Part shown: piece by piece, positions 1-6,551 of the stretch
How the letters are laid out: each line of letters begins with the position of its first letter
Numbering within the stretch: position 1 is the stretch's first letter
DNA from: an uncultured Clostridia bacterium
GTDB taxonomy: Bacteria > Bacillota > Clostridia > Christensenellales > CAG-138
Direction: 5' to 3'
Assembly: GCA_937894955.1 (NCBI GenBank)
Contig: CALAXO010000109.1
Location: forward strand, 1-17,706
DNA length: 17,706 nt
Translations under genes and position numbers: made by a program
The notes under the pieces: generated by a model
What the model saw: only the letters and a program-made list of their open reading frames with translations
Databases searched by the model: none
Told to the model about the DNA's origin: nothing

Positions 1-2
1 AC

Positions 3-266
3 CCGACCCGCACGGGCTATACCTTCACCGGCTGGGACAAGGCATTCACCAATGTTACCGCAAACCTCGTTGTTACGGCACAGTACAGCATTAACACCTA
101 CACCGTAACCTTCAAGGACTGGAACGGAACGGTGCTTAAGACTCAGCAGGTACAGTACGGCGGCGCAGCAACGGCTCCCGCGAACCCGACCCGCACGGGC
201 TATACCTTCACCGGCTGGGACAAGGCATTCACCAATGTCACCGCAAACCTCGTTGTTACGGCACAG
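3..266 (+). repeat. InlB-type repeats, upstream block (1.5 units of 183 bp)
   Basis: The tail of one unit (to about 90) and one full unit lie at the window edge. The text from ACCCGACCCGCACGGGCTAT onward occurs at position 1 and again at about 184, the same 183-bp period as the downstream block. More units probably lie to the left of the window. Confidence 0.85.
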
Positions 267-2123
267 TATGTGCAGAACGAACCGGTTTCAACACCTGTGC
301 CTTCCGATGCTCCGCAGATTGTTGTTGAAAGCAAAACAACTTCCGCAGGCTCAACCGTTGCGGTTAATATCAGCATTGCGAATAACCCGGGTATTGTTTC
401 AATGACACTTCATGTCAACTTCGACAGCAGATTGGAGCTTGTAAGTGTTCAAGATACAGGTTTGCTTCCCGGAAAGGTACACTCGACCGTGATGCTTAAT
501 CCGTACACACTTGCATGGGAGAACGACTCTGCAACGCAGAATTATACGGTTAACGGCACACTCGTTACACTTACCTTCAATGTTCCCGAAAACCTTGAAG
601 AAGGCGATTATGCAGTGTCCGTAAGTTATGACAGCGAAGGCTATGAAATTTATGATTTCAATGCTGAACCTGTAGATTTCGCAGTTGTAAACGGCAAAAT
701 CAGCGTTACCGATATTATTTACGGTGATGTAAACGGCGATGGCAAGGTTAACAACCTTGACAGACTTATTCTGACCCGTTATCTTGCAAATTGGCCGGAT
801 TATCCTGCCTCAAGGATTAAGCCCGGTGCTGATACGAATGCGGATGGCAAGATAAATAACCTTGATAGGCTTATTCTGACTCGCCACCTTGCGAACTGGC
901 CTGATTACGCAACGCTTCCGTGGAGCAGCGGAAAGAGCAATGCTTCCGTTGTTGGAGCTGAAAGCGGAACAAAGGACAATGAACCCAAAATCATTGTGAA
1001 CGGTGTCGAAGCAGCTCCCGGTGATACGGTTTCAGTTGGCATTGAAATTGCAAACAACCCGGGCATCATCTCAATGACTCTCGATGTGGCATTCGATCCT
1101 GCGTTGACGCTTCTCCGCGTTGAAGATACAGGCTTGCTGCCCGGAACCGTACCTTGCACGGTAATGCAAAATCCGTTCACTCTTGTGTGGACTAATGATT
1201 CGGCATCTGAAAACTTCTGCGTGAACGGAACCCTTACGTACTTTGTTTTTAAGGTTGCCGATAATGCAGAGCCTGGTGCATATAATATTACAGTAACGTA
1301 CAATCTGGACGAATATGACATCTACGATTGCAACGCAGAACCCGTAGAGTTCGCTATCCAAAACGGCGCTGTCACTGTTGCGGCCGCACAGCCCGAAATG
1401 CACACCGTAACCTTCAAGGATTGGGACGGAACGGTGCTGAAGACTCAGGAAGTACAGTACGGCGGCGATGCAACAGCACCCGCAAACCCGACCCGCGTAG
1501 GCTACACCTTCACCGGCTGGGACAAGGCGTTCACCAATGTTACCGCAGACCTCGTTGTCACGGCGCAGTACAGCATTAATACCTACACCGTAACCTTCAA
1601 AGACTGGGACGGAACGGTACTTAAGACTCAGGAAGTGCAGTACGGCGGCGACGCAGAAGCACCCGCCGACCCGACCCGCACGGGCTACACCTTCACCGGC
1701 TGGGACAAGGCATTCACAAACATCACGGCAGACCTTGTTGTCACGGCACATTATGAAATCAATACCTACACCGTAACTTTCAAGGACTGGGACGGAACAG
1801 TGCTTAAGACTCAGGAAGTGCAGCACGGCGGCGACGCAGAAGCACCCGCCGACCCGACCCGCACGGGCTACACCTTCACCGGCTGGGACAAGGCATTCAC
1901 AAACATCACGGCAGACCTTGTTGTCACGGCACAGTATGAAATGCTTGGCGATGTTGACGATGACGGCAATGTTTCCATGGCGGATGCGCTGACGATCCTG
2001 CGCATGGCAATGGACATTCTGCCCGTTGAAAATCAGCAGATTGCGGATGTTGACGGCGATGGATTCATAACATCCATGGATGCGCTGCTGGCACTTCGTT
2101 TCGCGCTGCATATTGAACAATAA
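3..2123 (+). CDS. Modular cohesin/dockerin/InlB-repeat surface protein (5' end missing)
   Basis: The reading frame is open from the first complete codon at 3, so the gene starts upstream; the GTG at 132 lies inside a repeat and is not a start. About 706 residues are visible. Module order by nucleotide: one and a half InlB B-type repeats (3-270); cohesin-like beta-sandwich (about 312-707); internal dockerin with two DxNxDG-type calcium loops and the repeated text NNLDRLILTR (about 723-908); second cohesin-like domain (about 984-1379), related to the first (both have IANNPGI and DTGLLPG); three InlB-type repeats of 61 residues (about 1401-1942); C-terminal dockerin (about 1943-2108) with loops DVDDDGNVS and DVDGDGFIT. 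Family knowledge: cohesins bind dockerins in a calcium-dependent way, and InlB-type repeats act as stalks or adhesive modules. Inference: a scaffold or adaptor that both recruits and is recruited. No LPXTG or SLH anchor is seen. Confidence is high for the modules, lower for the role. Confidence 0.9.
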   Translation, partial: PTRTGYTFTGWDKAFTNVTANLVVTAQYSINTYTVTFKDWNGTVLKTQQVQYGGAATAPANPTRTGYTFTGWDKAFTNVTANLVVTAQYVQNEPVSTPVPSDAPQIVVESKTTSAGSTVAVNISIANNPGIVSMTLHVNFDSRLELVSVQDTGLLPGKVHSTVMLNPYTLAWENDSATQNYTVNGTLVTLTFNVPENLEEGDYAVSVSYDSEGYEIYDFNAEPVDFAVVNGKISVTDIIYGDVNGDGKVNNLDRLILTRYLANWPDYPASRIKPGADTNADGKINNLDRLILTRHLANWPDYATLPWSSGKSNASVVGAESGTKDNEPKIIVNGVEAAPGDTVSVGIEIANNPGIISMTLDVAFDPALTLLRVEDTGLLPGTVPCTVMQNPFTLVWTNDSASENFCVNGTLTYFVFKVADNAEPGAYNITVTYNLDEYDIYDCNAEPVEFAIQNGAVTVAAAQPEMHTVTFKDWDGTVLKTQEVQYGGDATAPANPTRVGYTFTGWDKAFTNVTADLVVTAQYSINTYTVTFKDWDGTVLKTQEVQYGGDAEAPADPTRTGYTFTGWDKAFTNITADLVVTAHYEINTYTVTFKDWDGTVLKTQEVQHGGDAEAPADPTRTGYTFTGWDKAFTNITADLVVTAQYEMLGDVDDDGNVSMADALTILRMAMDILPVENQQIADVDGDGFITSMDALLALRFALHIEQ
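1403..1938 (+). repeat. Three tandem 183-bp InlB-type repeats
   Basis: The anchor CACCGTAAC starts at 1403, 1586 and 1769, an exact 183-bp (61-codon) period. Each unit encodes a segment beginning TVTFKDWDGT and containing GYTFTGWDKAFTN. The second and third units differ at only a few positions, which suggests recent duplication or gene conversion. In-frame units of this kind can expand or contract without breaking the protein. Confidence 0.92.
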
Positions 2124-2208
2124 CCACTTCGACGGGGAGGGTTGAGCACCCTGATCCTGATGCATAATTCCCCTCCCCCATCAACAGAACAGCGGGATTT
2201 CTTCCTGA

Positions 2209-2245
2209 CCCCGTCCCTGCGGGCAACCGCGGGGACGGGGTTTTT
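2209..2245 (+). terminator. Rho-independent terminator of the scaffold-like gene
   Basis: CCCCGTCCC (2209-2217) pairs with GGGACGGGG (2232-2240). After a T.G wobble the inner GCGG/CCGC stem closes a GCAA tetraloop, giving a continuous 14-bp stem. TTTTT follows at 2241-2245. Confidence 0.93.
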
Positions 2246-2256
2246 GTTGAAGGGTA

Positions 2257-2285
2257 TTGCAAATCATGCAGAAAAAATATAGAAT
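2257..2285 (+). promoter_or_regulatory. Sigma-A promoter of the cohesin-dockerin gene
   Basis: TTGCAA (2257-2262), a 17-nt spacer, then TAGAAT (2280-2285). It follows the terminator and lies about 34 bp before the start codon, so the downstream gene appears to be transcribed independently of the upstream one. Confidence 0.6.
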
Positions 2286-2318
2286 AAGTGCAAAGTCACG
2301 GGGAGGGTTCAAAATCAG

Positions 2319-3182
2319 ATGACAAACGGAAAAATAAAGAATGTAAAACGCGGATTTGTCGAACTTCTTGCTGCTGCAATTATTCTTGCCGCAGCGGTTC
2401 TGTGCGGCTTTGTTCGGCCTGCGGCGGCGAGTGCCGAGGCGCTCAAGGTCAACACGGATACGGTGCTTTTCTATGCGGACACGGCAGCGGCGGCGGAAGG
2501 CGAATCGGCAGATATCAATCTTTGCATTGAGGGCGAAGACTATCTTGCACACGCGCTTGCAGTCACGGTTTGGTATGATCCGGAGGCGTTGGAGCTGAAT
2601 TCCGTGACCCGCGGCAGCGCGATAGATTGGGAAAACACGCTTAACCATTTGGACACATCCATGCCCGGCAGGATCAGCCTCGGCGTGCTGTATCCGGGAA
2701 ACGAAGGCATGACGCAGGCAAACAACGGCATTATTCACACAATGAATTTTACCGTGCTTGCAGGAGCTGCGGGGGATTCCGAAATTCGCGTTGAAGTTAA
2801 AAAGTTTAATTATATGATGACCGACGACGATCAACATCCCGTGCCGACGCAGACGCAAAGCGGGTGGATACTCGTTAGCGGCGGCGAACCGGGTGTTCCC
2901 GGCGATGCGGACGGGGACGGCGCTGTGACGGCGGCGGATGCGCTGCTCGTGATGCGGTGCGCACTCGGAACGGCTGAGCTTTCGCCCGAAACTGCCGCGC
3001 TCTGCGATGCGGACGGGGACGGCGCTGTGACGGCGGCGGATGCGCTGCTCGTGATGCGGTGCGCACTCGGAACGGCTGAGCTTTCGCCCGAAACTGCCGC
3101 GCTCTGCGATGCGGACGGGGACGGAAACGTCACGCTTTCGGATGCCGTGCTGATACTCCGTGCCGCGCTCGGATTGGGTTGA
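2319..3182 (+). CDS. Secreted cohesin-like protein with three-segment dockerin
   Basis: 287 aa. ATG at 2319 is preceded by GGAGGG at 2302-2307. Residues 1-39 form a signal peptide (basic start, hydrophobic stretch about 16-32, ASA before E40). Residues about 44-188 resemble a cohesin or related beta-sandwich (AVTVWYDPEALELNSV, then NGIIHTMNFTVLAG). Residues 195-287 are dockerin-like with three calcium loops: DADGDGAVT, DADGDGAVT, DADGDGNVT. Canonical type I dockerins have two such segments, so this one is expanded; segments one and two are identical in protein and DNA. Each repeat also carries the Cys residues of VMRCAL and ALCDAD, unusual in dockerins. A protein with one cohesin and one dockerin is an adaptor-type part in known cellulosomes; that role is inferred here. 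Own promoter and terminator are visible. Confidence 0.9.
   Translation: MTNGKIKNVKRGFVELLAAAIILAAAVLCGFVRPAAASAEALKVNTDTVLFYADTAAAAEGESADINLCIEGEDYLAHALAVTVWYDPEALELNSVTRGSAIDWENTLNHLDTSMPGRISLGVLYPGNEGMTQANNGIIHTMNFTVLAGAAGDSEIRVEVKKFNYMMTDDDQHPVPTQTQSGWILVSGGEPGVPGDADGDGAVTAADALLVMRCALGTAELSPETAALCDADGDGAVTAADALLVMRCALGTAELSPETAALCDADGDGNVTLSDAVLILRAALGLG
2904..3107 (+). repeat. Exact 102-bp tandem duplication in dockerin
   Basis: Positions 2904-3005 and 3006-3107 are identical over 102 bp (34 codons). A third copy starts at 3108 and matches for about 17 bp before diverging. Identity at all codon positions points to a very recent event, or to an assembly artefact to be excluded. Confidence 0.95.
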
Positions 3183-3216
3183 GAATTCGGATTTGAACAA
3201 AACGGATAAAATACGG

Positions 3217-3257
3217 AAAAGCTCCGCACAGCCGAAAATGCCTGCTGCGGAGCTTTT
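3217..3257. terminator. Bidirectional terminator between cohesin-dockerin gene and recA
   Basis: AAAAGCTCCGCA (3217-3228) pairs perfectly with TGCGGAGCTTTT (3246-3257). The T run at 3254-3258 serves the plus strand, and the A run at 3217-3220 gives U residues on the minus strand. It sits between two convergent genes. Confidence 0.92.
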
Positions 3258-3348
3258 TGTAATTAAAAATTTAACTGTGGAACGTTAATCGGAGCGTCGG
3301 CCGGCATGTTTTCGGTATGCACGGCGCAAAGCGCGGGCTGCTTTTGAT

Positions 3349-4386
3349 TTATTCATCCTCGGAATAGGGCTCATCCTCGCTGACGGGTGCGCTTTCGTCA
3401 TGGGATGTTTCGATAAGGTCGCGGAGCTTCTTTTCGATTTCTTTGCAAAGCTCGGGATTGTCGCGCATGAAATTGCGTGCGTTTTCCCTGCCCTGGCCGA
3501 TGCGGATATCGCCGTAGGAGAACCATGCACCGGTTTTTGTGATGATCTTGTTTGCAACGCCCATATCGAGAATGGAACCTTCCTTAGAAACGCCTTCACC
3601 GTAGATAATGTCGAACTCGGCAACGCGGAAAGGCGGCGCAACCTTGTTTTTAACGACTTTGATGCGTGTGCGGTTGCCGACAGGCGAATTGCCCTGTTTC
3701 AGCGTGTCGATTTTGCGGACATCTAAACGGATGGAGGCAAAGAACTTCAGCGCCTTGCCGCCGGTGGTGGTTTCGGGATTGCCGAACATAACACCGACTT
3801 TTTCGCGGAGCTGATTGATAAAAATAACGCAGGTGCGGGATTTTCCGACAACGCCGGCAAGTTTGCGCAATGCCTGGCTCATGAGCCTTGCCTGCAAGCC
3901 GACGTGAGAATCGCCCATGTCGCCTTCAAGCTCAGCTTTGGGAACGAGAGCCGCAACGGAGTCAACAACGATAACGTCGATCGCGCCGCTGCGAACGAGT
4001 GCATCCGCAATGTCAAGCGCCTGTTCGCCGTTGTCCGGCTGGGAGACATAGAGTTTGTCCATGCTTATGCCAAGCTTTTCGGCATAAACGGGGTCAAGCG
4101 CATGTTCTGCATCGATAAAAACACACATGCCCCCCATTTTTTGTGCTTCGGCAATGATATGCAGCGCAATGGTCGTTTTGCCGGAGGATTCCGGCCCGTA
4201 TATTTCAACTATTCTTCCGCGCGGAACTCCGCCGACGCCGAGAGCTGCGTCAAGCTCAATGCAGCCCGTCGGAATGACGGAAACCTGAATCCTTGAGGCG
4301 GCATCTCCCATCAGCATAATTGCACCCTTGCCGTATTGCTTTTCGATTTGACCGAGTGCCATTTCAAGTGCTTTATCTTTTTGCAT
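3349..4386 (-). CDS. recA: RecA recombinase
   Basis: 345 aa, the usual RecA length. RecA forms ATP-dependent filaments on single-stranded DNA, drives strand exchange and triggers LexA self-cleavage. Seen: N-terminal helix region (ALEMALGQIEKQYGKGAIM), Walker A GPESSGKT (64-71), Walker B region VIVVDSVAAL (138-147), loop L1 (about 154-165, EGDMGDSHVG), loop L2 (about 192-210, ending GNPETTTGG), and an acidic C-terminal tail ending SEDE. The ATG at 4386 is chosen because AAGGGA lies 7 nt upstream and the family N-terminus begins here; the frame stays open to a GTG at 4527, but that 47-residue extension is unlike RecA and would cross the likely promoter. No recX or rny follows; a short basic reading frame overlaps the stop codon. 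Confidence 0.98.
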   Translation of the reverse strand: MQKDKALEMALGQIEKQYGKGAIMLMGDAASRIQVSVIPTGCIELDAALGVGGVPRGRIVEIYGPESSGKTTIALHIIAEAQKMGGMCVFIDAEHALDPVYAEKLGISMDKLYVSQPDNGEQALDIADALVRSGAIDVIVVDSVAALVPKAELEGDMGDSHVGLQARLMSQALRKLAGVVGKSRTCVIFINQLREKVGVMFGNPETTTGGKALKFFASIRLDVRKIDTLKQGNSPVGNRTRIKVVKNKVAPPFRVAEFDIIYGEGVSKEGSILDMGVANKIITKTGAWFSYGDIRIGQGRENARNFMRDNPELCKEIEKKLRDLIETSHDESAPVSEDEPYSEDE

Positions 4387-4393
4387 GTTCTGT

Positions 4394-4399
4394 TCCCTT
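4394..4399 (-). promoter_or_regulatory. Ribosome binding site fixing the recA start
   Basis: AAGGGA on the minus strand, 7 nt before the ATG at 4386-4384. It supports this start over the longer in-frame GTG at 4527. Confidence 0.75.
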
Positions 4400-4497
4400 T
4401 CCGGTTCGGACGGAATTGCGCAGTAAAAGCCGAAAAACGCCCCAACCTCCCGAAAATATTCGTAAAACGACCCTGAACAGGGGTTTGCTGTGCCTAT

Positions 4498-4536
4498 ATT
4501 ATAACATAAACGCAACACGTTTTGCACCCTGCAAAA
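4498..4536 (-). promoter_or_regulatory. Candidate recA promoter with overlapping inverted repeat
   Basis: On the minus strand TATAAT lies at 4503-4498. At the -35 distance (17 nt) the sequence is TGCAAA, a poor match to TTGACA. This -35 area lies inside a perfect inverted repeat, TTTTGCA-CCC-TGCAAAA (4520-4536). A weak -35 covered by a palindrome fits a regulated promoter. I see no canonical Gram-positive LexA box (CGAACRNRYGTTYG) in 4387-4645. Operator function is inference. Confidence 0.45.
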
Positions 4537-4597
4537 GGGTAAAAGGCGGAAATTTGCACAGCTTTAAAAATATATTGGTTTTCGGACATGATTTATG

Positions 4598-4626
4598 TTG
4601 ACAAATGCATCGGAACGCGTTATAAT
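4598..4626 (+). promoter_or_regulatory. Consensus sigma-A promoter of tRNA-Leu
   Basis: TTGACA at 4598-4603, an exact 17-nt spacer, TATAAT at 4621-4626: both hexamers match consensus perfectly. The tRNA begins 20 nt after the -10 box, so transcription would start about 12 nt before the mature 5' end. Confidence 0.92.
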
Positions 4627-4645
4627 ATCCCTCGCAGTGAAAAAT

Positions 4646-4728
4646 GCGGTTGTGGCGGAACAGGCAGACGCGTACGTTTGAGGGGCGTATGGGAGACCGT
4701 ATGGGTTCAAGTCCCATCAACCGCACCA
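4646..4728 (+). tRNA. tRNA-Leu (anticodon GAG)
   Basis: Acceptor stem GCGGTTG (4646-4652) pairs with CAACCGC (4718-4724), followed by discriminator A and an encoded CCA (4726-4728). D stem GCG/CGC; anticodon stem TACGT (4673-4677) with GCGTA (4685-4689); 7-nt loop TTGAGGG gives anticodon GAG (4680-4682), reading CUC/CUU. The long variable arm (about 4690-4700) is the class II type of leucine tRNAs. T stem ATGGG/CCCAT closes the loop TTCAAGT. It stands alone between its own promoter and terminator. Confidence 0.96.
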
Positions 4729-4732
4729 AACG

Positions 4733-4759
4733 AAAGCATCCCGGCAGGGGTGCTTTTTT
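4733..4759 (+). terminator. Terminator after tRNA-Leu
   Basis: AAAGCATCCC (4733-4742) pairs with GGGGTGCTTT (4747-4756) with one T.G wobble around a GGCA loop. The T run is 4754-4759. It starts 4 nt after the CCA end. Confidence 0.92.
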
Positions 4760-4894
4760 GTTTGGTTATGTCATGCGAGGCTTGAATTTTCAGCGGAACA
4801 ACCGTCGGTTTTGTTCTGCGCGATTCGGATGAGACTTTTTCGGCCCGCAAACGAGCCGTGACGGAAACCGCAATTCAAAAATAAGGAGAAGCAT

Positions 4895-5062
4895 ATGAAA
4901 AAATTCAGAACAACAGTTTCGGTAATTATCATGATACTTGCCGGAATTGCAGGCTTTTTTGCAGGTTCGGCCGTTGCGGACGGAATGGGCGGCGCAATAC
5001 TTTTTTCAATGATTGCGGGCATAGGCTGCATAGTTTATACGGCGGACAACCGCGGCTGCTGA
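4895..5062 (+). CDS. Small membrane protein, 55 aa, function unknown
   Basis: Starts MKKFRTTVSV and ends TADNRGC. ATG at 4895 has a strong AAGGAG (4883-4888) 6 nt upstream, the main reason to believe this short frame. Two hydrophobic stretches, about residues 8-28 and 33-48, joined by a short DGMGG turn, suggest a two-helix membrane hairpin; alternatively the first is a signal peptide (GSAVA before D). The tail is short and polar with a terminal Cys. It lies 30 nt before the deaminase gene in the same direction, so the two are probably cotranscribed. No family is recognised. Upstream, 4760-4894 holds a small inverted repeat (GAACAACCG...CGG...TTGTTC, 4796-4816) but no clear promoter. Confidence 0.75.
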   Translation: MKKFRTTVSVIIMILAGIAGFFAGSAVADGMGGAILFSMIAGIGCIVYTADNRGC

Positions 5063-5092
5063 CCGTTAGGAGAGTTAAGAGGTATTATTTAT

Positions 5093-5542
5093 ATGGATAT
5101 TTGGGAAAAACTGTACCTTAAAGCAAAGGAACAATATCATCCGGAGGATGCTACGCCGTTTGTGTATGCTCATCATGTTGTTTGCGCGCTTGAAAGCGAA
5201 AACGGAGAGATCTTCACGGGATTCTGCATTGAAAGCTGCAGCGGTGTGATGAACCTTTGTGCGGAGCGTGTTGCCGCATTGAATATGTTTGTGAACAGCG
5301 GGCAGACGGTTGTGAAACGTATGATCGCGTTCCGTGATGCGCTGCCCTGCGGCGGCGGGAGCGGAATGCCCTGCGGTGCGTGCCGCGAGTTTTTCATGCA
5401 GCTGTCCCCGCGCAACAAAGATACGGAAATTCTTGTTGACTACGAAACGCGTGAGACGATTACTTTGAATGAGTTGATGCCGAAGTGGTGGGGCGATGAA
5501 AGGTATGCGGAGCAAATGCCGAACGGCGAATCCGAAACTTAA
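5093..5542 (+). CDS. Cytidine deaminase family zinc enzyme
   Basis: 149 aa. The zinc signature of the cytidine deaminase fold is present: CAE at residues about 56-58 (NLCAERVAAL; the Glu is the proton shuttle) and PCGAC at about 92-96, giving three Cys zinc ligands as in short tetrameric enzymes. The N-terminus MDIWEKLYLKAKEQ and the C-terminal ELMPKWWG match a branch of small Firmicutes deaminases related to both Cdd and blasticidin-S deaminase. Likely reaction: hydrolytic deamination of a cytosine nucleoside or a nucleoside-like antibiotic; the sequence does not settle the substrate. The ATG at 5093 has AAGAGG about 10 nt upstream. It probably shares a transcript with the 55-aa protein before it. 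No strong terminator follows; a weak TTCCC/GGGAA hairpin near 5612 lacks a T run. Confidence 0.85.
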   Translation: MDIWEKLYLKAKEQYHPEDATPFVYAHHVVCALESENGEIFTGFCIESCSGVMNLCAERVAALNMFVNSGQTVVKRMIAFRDALPCGGGSGMPCGACREFFMQLSPRNKDTEILVDYETRETITLNELMPKWWGDERYAEQMPNGESET

Positions 5543-5718
5543 ATAACGTTCGGCCGAAGGATACGGAATACGCTGCGTTCGGGCAAAAAAATATAAAAAT
5601 AAAGAATGAATCCTTCCCCGTCGGGAAAGACTGAAAAGGGATAATTTCCTTAAAAAGGTGATATCTGTTTTTTAACGGGCGTTGATGTTGAATTGATAAA
5701 ACGTTGCGGCAGGCGGCA

Positions 5719-5724
5719 TATAAT
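5719..5724 (+). promoter_or_regulatory. Possible -10 box of the CDP-alcohol transferase gene
   Basis: TATAAT at 5719-5724 in the 276-bp gap after the deaminase gene, about 95 bp before the next start. The best -35 candidate, TTGATA (5693-5698), is 20 nt away, longer than ideal. The rest of 5543-5818 shows short A-rich tracts and a TCGGGC/GCCCGA inverted repeat (about 5756-5788) but nothing I can name. Confidence 0.35.
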
Positions 5725-5807
5725 CAATGCAAAAAAGGAAATGCAGGGAAAAAGCTCGGGCAGCGTATGTTCGACGAAAAAGCCCGAAAGAAAAAGGATG
5801 AACCGAC

Positions 5808-5815
5808 GGGAGGAG
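5808..5815 (+). promoter_or_regulatory. Ribosome binding site deciding the start at 5819
   Basis: GGGAGGAG lies just before the ATG at 5819, with GGAGG 5 nt from it. The frame is open back to 5693, but no upstream start has a comparable site. Confidence 0.8.
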
Positions 5816-5818
5816 AAC

Positions 5819-6451
5819 ATGAAAAACAACGATGCGGACGATGCCCGCAAAAACGAAACTTACAAAAACAGGATTCTGACCGTGCCGAATGTGCTTTCCG
5901 CATTTCGGCTTTTGCTTGTTCCTGCGCTTGCGTGGCTGTATCTTGTTCGGAGGGATTATTCCGCAACGGCAGGGGTGCTGCTGCTTTCGGGCGCAACGGA
6001 TATTGCGGACGGCTTTATTGCGCGGCATTTCGAAATGGTGAGCGACCTCGGCAAGGCGCTCGATCCGATTGCGGATAAGCTGACACAAATTGTGATGCTT
6101 GCCTGCCTTTTGACGCGCTTCGGCAACCTGCTGTTCCCCTGCGTTCTGCTTATCGTGAAGGAAATCGTCACCGGCTGCATGGGCATTGCCGTAATTCGCC
6201 GCACGGGAAAGGTTCTTGCGGCGGAATGGCACGGCAAGCTGACGACTTTTCTTTTATACACGCTGATGATTGCACATGTTGTGTTCTATAATATTGCCCC
6301 TGCGCTGTCGGACACGCTGATAATAATCTGCACGGCGATGATGTGCTTTTCGTTCCTGATGTATATGATGCGGAATATCCGTGCGCTTAAGAGCGTGGGT
6401 AAAAAAACCGAAAAAAAGCCGGAAAGAACCGTGCAGGCGTTTGAACGGTGA
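5819..6451 (+). CDS. CDP-alcohol phosphatidyltransferase (PgsA/cardiolipin-synthase-like paralogue)
   Basis: 210 aa from the chosen ATG. The complete family signature D-x2-DG-x2-AR-x8-G-x3-D-x3-D spans residues 61-86 (D61, D64, G65, A68, R69, G78, D82, D86). Several hydrophobic helices surround it (about 28-44, 88-99, 104-123, 143-160, 165-184), as expected for an integral membrane enzyme. The family moves a phosphatidyl group from CDP-diacylglycerol onto an alcohol such as glycerol-3-phosphate or phosphatidylglycerol. The window also has the canonical-context pgsA at 7723-8316, so this may be a second enzyme, for example a cardiolipin-synthase-like one; the acceptor is not determined. The N-terminus (1-18) is polar and charged, and the C-terminal tail is Lys/Glu-rich. 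It is monocistronic between a weak promoter and a strong terminator. Confidence 0.9.
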   Translation: MKNNDADDARKNETYKNRILTVPNVLSAFRLLLVPALAWLYLVRRDYSATAGVLLLSGATDIADGFIARHFEMVSDLGKALDPIADKLTQIVMLACLLTRFGNLLFPCVLLIVKEIVTGCMGIAVIRRTGKVLAAEWHGKLTTFLLYTLMIAHVVFYNIAPALSDTLIIICTAMMCFSFLMYMMRNIRALKSVGKKTEKKPERTVQAFER

Positions 6452-6480
6452 GCGCACCGAAATCGATAAAAACGAAAACA

Positions 6481-6530
6481 AAAAATCCGAAAAGCAATGC
6501 TGCCGGTGAGGCGGAGCGTTTCGGATTTTT
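6481..6530. terminator. Bidirectional terminator between convergent genes
   Basis: AAAAATCCGAAA (6481-6492) pairs perfectly with TTTCGGATTTTT (6519-6530). The 26-nt loop can fold further. T and A runs at the two ends let it serve both the plus-strand transferase and the minus-strand gene ending at 6615. Confidence 0.9.
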
Positions 6531-6551
6531 GTTCATTTCAAAATGATGAAT

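Noticed and set aside
132..134. Gene start at GTG 132
   Set aside because: It lies within a repeat unit whose frame is open to the window edge; equivalent GTG codons occur inside the downstream repeats.
1071..2165. 364-codon minus-strand frame opposite the InlB repeats
   Set aside because: Its repeated text merely mirrors the 183-bp repeats of the plus-strand gene; no ribosome binding site or family match.
2181..3200. 339-codon minus-strand frame opposite the cohesin-dockerin gene
   Set aside because: Antisense to a gene with a clear signal peptide and dockerin; it also runs through the terminator and promoter between the two plus-strand genes.
4387..4527. N-terminal extension of RecA from GTG 4527
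   Set aside because: The 47 extra residues are unlike RecA, cross the likely -10 box, and the ATG at 4386 has a proper ribosome binding site.
4796..4816. Operator-like inverted repeat upstream of the 55-aa gene
   Set aside because: Arms GAACAA/TTGTTC with an imperfect centre are short, and no promoter elements are aligned with it.
5543..5818. Riboswitch or structured RNA in the gap before the transferase gene
   Set aside because: Only short, weak hairpins are visible and none matches a riboswitch core I know.
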